Source: Clostridia bacterium
Lineage (GTDB): Bacteria > Bacillota > Clostridia > Oscillospirales > CAG-272
Assembly (NCBI GenBank): GCA_900769475.1
Contig: CAAGGQ010000103.1
Location: forward strand, 1 to 9,990
Reading direction: 5' to 3'
DNA: 9,990 nucleotides
The position numbers were made by a program, and so were the translations under genes. Each line of letters opens with the position of its first letter. The first letter of the stretch is position 1. Below, piece by piece: positions 6,293 to 9,990 of the stretch. Under the pieces are notes generated by a model that was given only the letters and a program-made list of their open reading frames with translations, had not been told where the DNA came from and ran no database searches.

Positions 6293-6337
6293 AACTTTCT
6301 CCTTAACTCTACGTAACATTTTGCCATATGGAAAATT

Positions 6338-6366
6338 ATTATAGCACACTTTCTGATATTTTTCAA
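6338..6366 (-). promoter_or_regulatory. Promoter of the pectate-lyase-like gene
   Basis: TTGAAA (6361-6366), 17-base spacer, TATAAT (6338-6343) preceded by TGTGC, about 46 bases before the ATG. The spacer shares GAAAGTGTGC with the promoter at 4323-4351. Confidence 0.87.
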
Positions 6367-6404
6367 TCCCCGACGGCAAAAAGGCGGGGTTTATAATAAA
6401 AAAT

Positions 6405-6540
6405 GCTTTTCGCCAAAGTGAAAAGCTACCTTAATTATTCATTTTTCATCAGCGAAGCGGCTTCATTATTCATTCTTCATTTGAAAATCCGTTCTCGTTT
6501 AATGAATAATGAATGATGAATAATGAATAGTGAATAATAC
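6405..6540. repeat. AT-rich nested inverted repeat with ATTATTCAT/ATGAATAAT boxes (type C)
   Basis: The left arm carries repeated ATTATTCATT and CTTCATT, the right arm repeated AATGAATAATGAAT boxes. Segment 6466-6482 pairs with 6508-6524 at 15 of 17 positions. A GCGAAGC mini-hairpin lies at 6452-6458 and GCTTTTC/GAAAAGC at 6405-6411/6420-6426. GAAAATCCGTTCTCG (6483-6497) is a perfect inverted copy of 6562-6576 in the neighbouring stem-loop. This 345-base gap has no supported gene. Confidence 0.7.
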
Positions 6541-6580
6541 AAACAAAAATCCGCTCTCTTACGAGAACGGATTTTCGTTT
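6541..6580. terminator. Stem-loop after the GH127 gene
   Basis: AAAATCCG (6546-6553) pairs with CGGATTTT (6568-6575), TCTC (6555-6558) with GAGA (6563-6566), loop TTAC; an outer AAAC/GTTT is also present. It is followed by the 20-mer, then the GH127 stop at 6639. Probable bidirectional terminator. Confidence 0.7.
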
Positions 6581-6585
6581 GAGAC

Positions 6586-6605
6586 GTGTTGACAAAAAAG
6601 ATGTC
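6586..6605 (-). repeat. Conserved 20-mer at gene end (copy 3)
   Basis: GTGTTGACAAAAAAGATGTC on +, one mismatch from copies 1 and 4. It lies 33 bases downstream of the GH127 stop on the minus strand and just before the stem-loop. Confidence 0.83.
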
Positions 6606-6638
6606 GTTTTCAAAAAAGTCAAATGCTGCTGCTTTCCC

Positions 6639-8438
6639 TTATTCTCGGCGCAGCCAAACCATCATATCGGTCTCGCCTCTATTGGCAAAGCAGTTGTAAG
6701 GTATAAGCGCAAGAATATCGCTTGTCTTTTGCGGCGCACGGTTGGAATAAAGCTCATCTCCAAAATCCGTTTCCTTCGTGCATGCTACCCGCAGCGTATA
6801 AAGCCCGAAGCCCTCATCATAGATCTCCTTGAATTCCGGATGCTCGGGAATCGAATAGCTATGCATATACTGGCCATTATCCACACCCTCGGCACAATAT
6901 ACCACGGGGCCTCTTGCCACGCAAACGCGTCCTGCGTTTCTTATCACGCGGCTGTCAGCGTATACCAGGTGTGGCTTGATGTCAAATTCCGCAACGATCT
7001 CCTCGCCATCATTATTGATCACAGCATATCCGCGCTCGACGTCGTAGGGCTTGTTGAAGGTAACGTGCTCGCACCAGGCAGGAATACGCACCGCTACTTT
7101 GGCAATACCCTTGGCACGAAGCTTGATCTTCCCGTTGTTTGGATAGTCGGTCTCTTGTGTGCAGCATACGTCGGTGTCGTTTAACCGGGACGAGATAAAT
7201 TGATTGATGTACAAGGTATCGCCATCTCTTCCGTAAATGTAACCTCCAAGGGACGAAAGAAGCCTGTTTATATTGGGAGGGCAACAAGAGCAGTTGAATA
7301 TGTTCGGGCGCTGTGTGATAGGAAATACTCGTTTTCCCCATGTGCTGCCCCACCGCTCGGACAGATTGATCTCGAGCGGATTGGTGTAAAAGAATTTTGT
7401 CCCATCCAAGGAAAGCCCGGAAAGCACACCATTATATAAGGCACGCTCGACGACGTCGGCGTATTCGGCATCGTTTTCCAGGGCAAGCATGGCATTGCCA
7501 AAGAGCATGAGCGCAATGGCCGCGCAGGTCTCAGCATAAGCGGTATCGCCGGGAAGATCGTAAGCGGCGGTAAAGGCCTCGCCGATGTTTGTCGAGCCAA
7601 CGCCGCCCGTCACATACATCTTGCGCGACGTAATGTCGTTCCACAACACGTGGCAGGCGCGCCTTAGCTCTTCGTCATCTGTCTCTTTGGCAAGATACGC
7701 CATGCCTGTATAAAGATACAGGGCACGTACCGCATGCCCCACCGCTTCCGTCTGCTCTCGAACGGGCTTGTGGCTTTGGTCATACTCGGGATGATCGATC
7801 TCACCGACAGCTCCGCGTTTATTTATGAAATGAGCTGCCAGCTCAAGATATTTTTCCTTACCGGTGTGACGGTACATGCGAACAAGAGCCAGCTCGATCT
7901 CCTCGTGGCCGGGAGTATTAAATTTGGCGCTCTTTTCGACGACAAACGTCTTGTAAATTAGATCTGCGTACGCCTCCATGCACGCAAGAAGCTCCGTTTT
8001 GCCCGTCGCCTCCGCATACGCGACAGCCGCCTCCATCAGATGCCCCGCACAGTAAAGCTCATGCGCGTTGCGGTTGGTAAATCTGTTTTCGGGCTCAACA
8101 ACGGTAAAGTAGATATTGAAATATCCGCTATCCTCCTGATGCTCCTTTATTTTGGATATAATGCTGTCTGCCTTTCTTTCAAGCTCTTGCATCTCCGGAT
8201 GATATTTTAAAATATAAGCAACGCCTTCGATCCACTTGGCAACATCGCTGTCCCAAAAGAAATGAGGCTTAACGGAGTCTTGCGCGGCAGGATCATAGTC
8301 AAAATCAAAGGCGGATATTCTTCCCGTTTCAAAAAAACGGTCGTACACCGTGTTGATCGTGACCGTTCGATTAAGCTCCTGCTTGCCGAACAAGTACCCC
8401 GAGGTCAGCCGCACATTTTGATAAAGATAGTTTTTCAT
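6639..8438 (-). CDS. GH127 beta-L-arabinofuranosidase
   Basis: The 599-residue protein matches GH127 (formerly DUF1680), an (alpha/alpha)6 barrel followed by beta-sandwich domains, which removes beta-L-arabinofuranose from plant arabinosides. In Bifidobacterium HypBA1 the acid/base is Glu322, the nucleophile Cys417, and zinc is held by Glu338, Cys340, Cys417 and Cys418. The equivalents are all present: GEAF Glu287, AYAETC Glu303 and Cys305, and FNCSCCPPN Cys385 and Cys386. Other family blocks are FWDSDVAKWIEG (61-72), NRNAHELYCAGH (122-133), QTEAVGHAVRA (229-239) and YVTGGVGS (275-282). Length is slightly under HypBA1. No signal peptide, so it probably acts on imported oligosaccharides. ATG 8438 is chosen, with AGGAGGTG close upstream; the open frame to 8660 is intergenic. 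It neighbours a broken pectate-lyase-like gene, consistent with pectin side-chain use. Confidence 0.95.
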   Translation of the reverse strand: MKNYLYQNVRLTSGYLFGKQELNRTVTINTVYDRFFETGRISAFDFDYDPAAQDSVKPHFFWDSDVAKWIEGVAYILKYHPEMQELERKADSIISKIKEHQEDSGYFNIYFTVVEPENRFTNRNAHELYCAGHLMEAAVAYAEATGKTELLACMEAYADLIYKTFVVEKSAKFNTPGHEEIELALVRMYRHTGKEKYLELAAHFINKRGAVGEIDHPEYDQSHKPVREQTEAVGHAVRALYLYTGMAYLAKETDDEELRRACHVLWNDITSRKMYVTGGVGSTNIGEAFTAAYDLPGDTAYAETCAAIALMLFGNAMLALENDAEYADVVERALYNGVLSGLSLDGTKFFYTNPLEINLSERWGSTWGKRVFPITQRPNIFNCSCCPPNINRLLSSLGGYIYGRDGDTLYINQFISSRLNDTDVCCTQETDYPNNGKIKLRAKGIAKVAVRIPAWCEHVTFNKPYDVERGYAVINNDGEEIVAEFDIKPHLVYADSRVIRNAGRVCVARGPVVYCAEGVDNGQYMHSYSIPEHPEFKEIYDEGFGLYTLRVACTKETDFGDELYSNRAPQKTSDILALIPYNCFANRGETDMMVWLRRE

Positions 8439-8493
8439 GAGATACACCTCCTGCGCTTTGATACTTTTGAAAAGAATTACCTTACTTGTCCGC

Positions 8494-8533
8494 TTATTAT
8501 AGCACAGTTTTCGGCATTTTTCAAGACACGAGG
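8494..8533 (-). promoter_or_regulatory. Promoter of the GH127 gene (copy of the 4901-4940 promoter)
   Basis: TTGAAA (8519-8524), 17-base spacer, TATAAT (8496-8501) with TGTGC before it. 38 of 40 bases match 4901-4940. The leader downstream differs, using a standard AGGAGGTG site rather than AAAGGCGGTG. Confidence 0.88.
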
Positions 8534-8540
8534 GAAAAAA

Positions 8541-8717
8541 GTGAAATATTCGGCTGACACCGAATGTGAAATAATTTCCCTTTGGGAAATTGTGAAATAT
8601 CTCACTCCGTTCGATGTGAAATGAAATTCGCCCTTCACATTTGCGAAGCAAATATTTCACAGCGAAGCTATTTCACTTGGGCGTTGCCAAATTTCACTCG
8701 CCGCAGGCGAATTTCGT
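8541..8717. repeat. Array of four GTGAAAT boxes then four inverted ATTTCAC boxes with mini-hairpins (type B)
   Basis: GTGAAAT lies at 8541, 8566, 8592 and 8616; ATTTCAC lies at 8654, 8670 and 8691, with a degenerate ATTTCGT at 8711. Between boxes are palindromes: ATTCGG..CCGAAT, AATTTCCC-ttt-GGGAAATT, ATTTGC-gaa-GCAAAT, AGC-gaa-GCT, TTGG..CCAA and TCGCC-gca-GGCGA. The third left interval contains CTCACTCCGTTCG, close to CTCACTCCGCTCG at the same place in 4954-5123. Both arrays are followed by GTTGAAAAAAG and a stem-loop. Part of a 582-base gap without a supported gene. Confidence 0.82.
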
Positions 8718-8718
8718 T

Positions 8719-8755
8719 GAAAAAAGCACATTTGCGTTGCAGATGTGCTTTTTTC
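8719..8755. terminator. 17-bp stem-loop following the GTGAAAT array
   Basis: Arms 8719-8735 and 8739-8755 pair with a single T-G wobble around GTT; A6 and T6 tracts flank GCACAT. It has the same position relative to its array as 5128-5164. It is not directly behind a gene, so it may be part of the repeat rather than a gene terminator. Confidence 0.65.
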
Positions 8756-8775
8756 TGGAGGCGCCGCCCGGAATC
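8756..8775 (-). repeat. Fragment resembling the 3' end of tRNA-Cys
   Basis: TGGAGGCGCCGCCCGGAATC differs at one base from 9917-9936, the CCA end, acceptor strand and 3' T-arm of the tRNA-Cys gene, in the same orientation. The rest of a tRNA does not follow, so this is a fragment and not a gene. Confidence 0.6.
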
Positions 8776-8792
8776 CGCCCTTCGCTTCGCTT

Positions 8793-8838
8793 CGGCGGCG
8801 AACACGAACCGGATTCTGTGCGCACAGCGCACAGAGCC
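8793..8838. repeat. GC-rich repeat shared with 4435-4485
   Basis: CGGCGGCGAAcaCGAACCGG followed by ATTCTG, then a hairpin TCTGTGCGC-aca-GCGCACAGA (8815-8835) and GCC. The copy at 4435-4485 has the same flanks with a different hairpin interior. Confidence 0.65.
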
Positions 8839-8859
8839 GTCCCGATGCGGGGGCAGCTT

Positions 8860-8901
8860 CAAAAGCAAAAAGCACCCCGTTTGGGGTGCTTTTCGCTTTT
8901 G
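8860..8901. terminator. Stem-loop after the DUF5104-like lipoprotein gene
   Basis: CAAAAGC then AAAAGCACCCC pairs with GGGGTGCTTTT then GCTTTTG, with an A/C mismatch and the loop GTTT. It resembles the tRNA-Cys stem-loop at 9878-9921 (GCACCC/GGGTGC with A/T tracts). Likely bidirectional terminator. Confidence 0.75.
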
Positions 8902-8905
8902 GTTC

Positions 8906-8925
8906 GTGTTGACAAAAAAGATGCC
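8906..8925 (-). repeat. Conserved 20-mer at gene end (copy 4)
   Basis: Identical to copy 1. Here it is 95 bases beyond the lipoprotein stop, and the intervening 8926-9020 is AT-rich with no gene or structure that I can support. Confidence 0.85.
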
Positions 8926-9020
8926 ACCAAAAATACTTCTTTTGCAAGTGCTGGTCATAAGTCCAGATAAATATTTGAAAATTATTTGTTGTCAATTTTC
9001 TTTTCAATCGTAGTTGCTAA

Positions 9021-9587
9021 TTACGAAGTGATTTCTTCATCTCTCCAACCGGGATAATAAATACCATGTCTTTGACCGAATGCAATCCAATCTTCTGAAA
9101 AATTACCATCGCTTTCCTTTGGAATAAAACTGCCATCGTCTAATTTCGGAAAAATGGAGAACTGTCGAATTTTGTATGGATCGTTAGGATATTTGGATTC
9201 ATATTGAGTGTAAAATTCCACACACACTTCATATTCATTTTCACTTGTAATGATACGGAAGGACATATATGCATAACATATTTGTTCGCCCGGCACAATA
9301 TGCTTTCCCGTATGACCGGCGGAGCGAAAATCAACACCAACCAACTCGCCTTGGTATGTATCGAAAACATATTGACAACCATTTTCAAAATCAAGTTGTG
9401 CCGATACATCGTCATCAAAGAATGATATAAATGAATTTTTGTCTTGTTTTTGTACGGCACTAAATAATTCGGTTAATACCTGTTCCATATCCTTTCCAAC
9501 CTGTTTTTCATCAAGCTCATCGGAGCAAGCGCATAATGTTAAAATGATAAGTGCGGTCATTATAAAACATATGGATTTTTTGAACAT
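9021..9587 (-). CDS. Lipoprotein, DUF5104-like (188 aa)
   Basis: The N-terminus MFKKSICFIMTALIILTLCAC is a lipoprotein signal with lipobox LCAC and lipidated Cys21. The mature part starts with an acidic linker and a helix (VGKDMEQVLTELFSAVQKQDKNS) followed by a mixed alpha/beta domain with FFDDDVS at 57-63, CQYVFDTYQGELVGVDF at 71-87, YAYMSFRI at 105-112 and VCVEFYTQYESKYPNDPYKIRQFSIFP at 121-147 read in parts. This order resembles the DUF5104 lipoproteins of Clostridia, whose fold is NTF2/cystatin-like and whose function is unknown; the assignment is from memory of the pattern. It should sit on the outer face of the membrane. ATG 9587 follows AAAGGCGGTG by five bases and the promoter at 9618-9646. 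It appears monocistronic. Confidence 0.82.
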   Translation of the reverse strand: MFKKSICFIMTALIILTLCACSDELDEKQVGKDMEQVLTELFSAVQKQDKNSFISFFDDDVSAQLDFENGCQYVFDTYQGELVGVDFRSAGHTGKHIVPGEQICYAYMSFRIITSENEYEVCVEFYTQYESKYPNDPYKIRQFSIFPKLDDGSFIPKESDGNFSEDWIAFGQRHGIYYPGWRDEEITS

Positions 9588-9592
9588 ATCTC

Positions 9593-9646
9593 CACCGCCT
9601 TTAGTATTGTTGGTTTCATTATAGCATAAAAGGGGCGGGGTGTCAA
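9593..9646 (-). promoter_or_regulatory. Consensus promoter and variant ribosome binding site of the lipoprotein gene
   Basis: TTGACA (9641-9646), 17 bases, TATAAT (9618-9623) with TGC before the -10; leader with AAAGGCGGTG at 9593-9602. The -35 is a perfect consensus. Confidence 0.9.
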
Positions 9647-9663
9647 GGAATTCCACCAACCTT

Positions 9664-9865
9664 GTAGGGACAGGCGTCTCGACTGTCCGTTTTAGGCGAC
9701 ATCCGCACCGGTCGCATAGTCGTCTGCCGTCGCCTCGACGCTCCGCTTACACTCGGCTCGGCATACTCCTTGCTTTGCGGTGAGAAACGTCGTGAAAACG
9801 ATACTTTATCGTTTTCACTTAGTTTCCAGATTAGAACCGCCGCGCAAGCGCGGGTGGTTCTAATC
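9664..9865. repeat. Intergenic stretch with three hairpins between lipoprotein promoter and tRNA-Cys terminator
   Basis: No gene is supported. GGACA/TGTCC (9668-9672/9684-9688) lies within TAGGGACAGGCGTCTCGACT, a kind of motif often seen between Clostridial genes. GTGAAAACGATA-ctt-TATCGTTTTCAC (9792-9818) is a perfect 12-bp stem. GATTAGAACC (9829-9838) pairs with GGTTCTAATC (9856-9865), with GCGC/GCGC inside. Confidence 0.6.
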
Positions 9866-9877
9866 TACGATTGGCAG

Positions 9878-9921
9878 CTCCAAAACAAAAAGCACCCTAT
9901 TGGGTGCTTTTTGTTTTGGAG
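9878..9921 (-). terminator. Perfect 20-bp terminator stem of tRNA-Cys
   Basis: Arms 9878-9897 and 9902-9921 are fully complementary around TATT, with GCACCC/GGGTGC at the tip and A5/T5 tracts. On the minus strand it follows directly from, and its outer stem overlaps, the CCA end of the tRNA, so folding in the precursor would compete with the acceptor end. Confidence 0.82.
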
Positions 9922-9990
9922 GCGCCACCCGGAATCGGACCGGGGATAAAGGTTTTGCAGACCTCTGCCTTACCGCTTGGCTATGGCGCC
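9917..9990 (-). tRNA. tRNA-Cys (anticodon GCA), CCA encoded
   Basis: Read on the minus strand from 9990: acceptor GGCGCCA pairs with TGGCGCC; D-arm GCC..GGC with a short loop containing GG; anticodon stem GAGGT/ACCTT around loop CTGCAAA, giving GCA; T-stem CCCGG/CCGGG; discriminator T (U73, the Cys identity base) and an encoded CCA. Total 74 bases, the usual size for bacterial tRNA-Cys, complete exactly at the window edge. The T-loop reads TCCGATT rather than the usual TTCRANN, i.e. C at position 55. Confidence 0.95.

Noticed and set aside
8439..8660. N-terminal extension of the GH127 protein to 8660
   Set aside because: The extension translates promoter and palindromic repeat; ATG 8438 has a strong AGGAGGTG and begins the family's N-terminal pattern.
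8582..9013. Several 75-145 codon frames in the 8.5-9.0 kb spacer on both strands
   Set aside because: They run through hairpins, the tRNA-like fragment and the 20-mer, so they are translated repeats that would be mis-annotated as hypothetical proteins.
8926..9020. Possible riboswitch or small RNA after the lipoprotein gene
   Set aside because: No conserved stem or known aptamer motif can be recognised in this AT-rich stretch.

Overview
The window looks like chromosomal DNA of an uncultured gut-type Clostridia (Oscillospiraceae-like Firmicutes). This is an inference from AGGAGG-type ribosome binding sites, TTGACA/TATAAT promoters with 17-bp spacers, Firmicute-style lipoproteins, and a GH127 arabinofuranosidase next to a pectate-lyase-like gene. 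Every convincing gene is on the minus strand, so transcription runs from right to left.

Left part (20-3925, visibly GC-rich): a five-gene operon read from one consensus promoter at 3897-3925. In order of transcription it encodes a 95-residue unknown protein, an amidohydrolase, a glycerophosphodiester phosphodiesterase, a sugar phosphate isomerase/epimerase-like TIM barrel, and a small membrane protein. Gaps are 22-75 bases and each gene has its own ribosome binding site. The enzymes suggest small-molecule catabolism or salvage, but the substrate cannot be read from the sequence.

Right part (3966-9990, more AT-rich): single genes, most with their own promoter and a stem-loop after the gene. 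These are a three-helix membrane protein, a lipoprotein/zinc-ribbon protein, a frameshifted pectate-lyase-superfamily gene, a GH127 beta-L-arabinofuranosidase, a DUF5104-like lipoprotein, and a complete tRNA-Cys(GCA) at the right edge. The lyase and the GH127 enzyme point to arabinan/pectin side-chain breakdown; the lyase is broken by what looks like loss of one copy of a 5-bp tandem repeat.

The most unusual content lies between the genes. Four spacers are built to one plan: a near-identical promoter at one end, and at the other a stem-loop plus the 20-mer GTGTTGACAAAAAAGATGCC (read on +), which follows the upstream gene's stop codon. Between these fixed ends sit interchangeable inserts. Two of them (4954-5123 and 8541-8717) are related arrays with four TGAAAT boxes followed by four inverted ATTTCA-type boxes, separated by mini-hairpins, several with the very stable C-GAA-G loop. 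Fragments resembling a tRNA-Cys 3' end occur in two spacers. I could not identify these elements as a named family; they look like REP/MITE-like or punctuation repeats and are the best candidate here for something undescribed.
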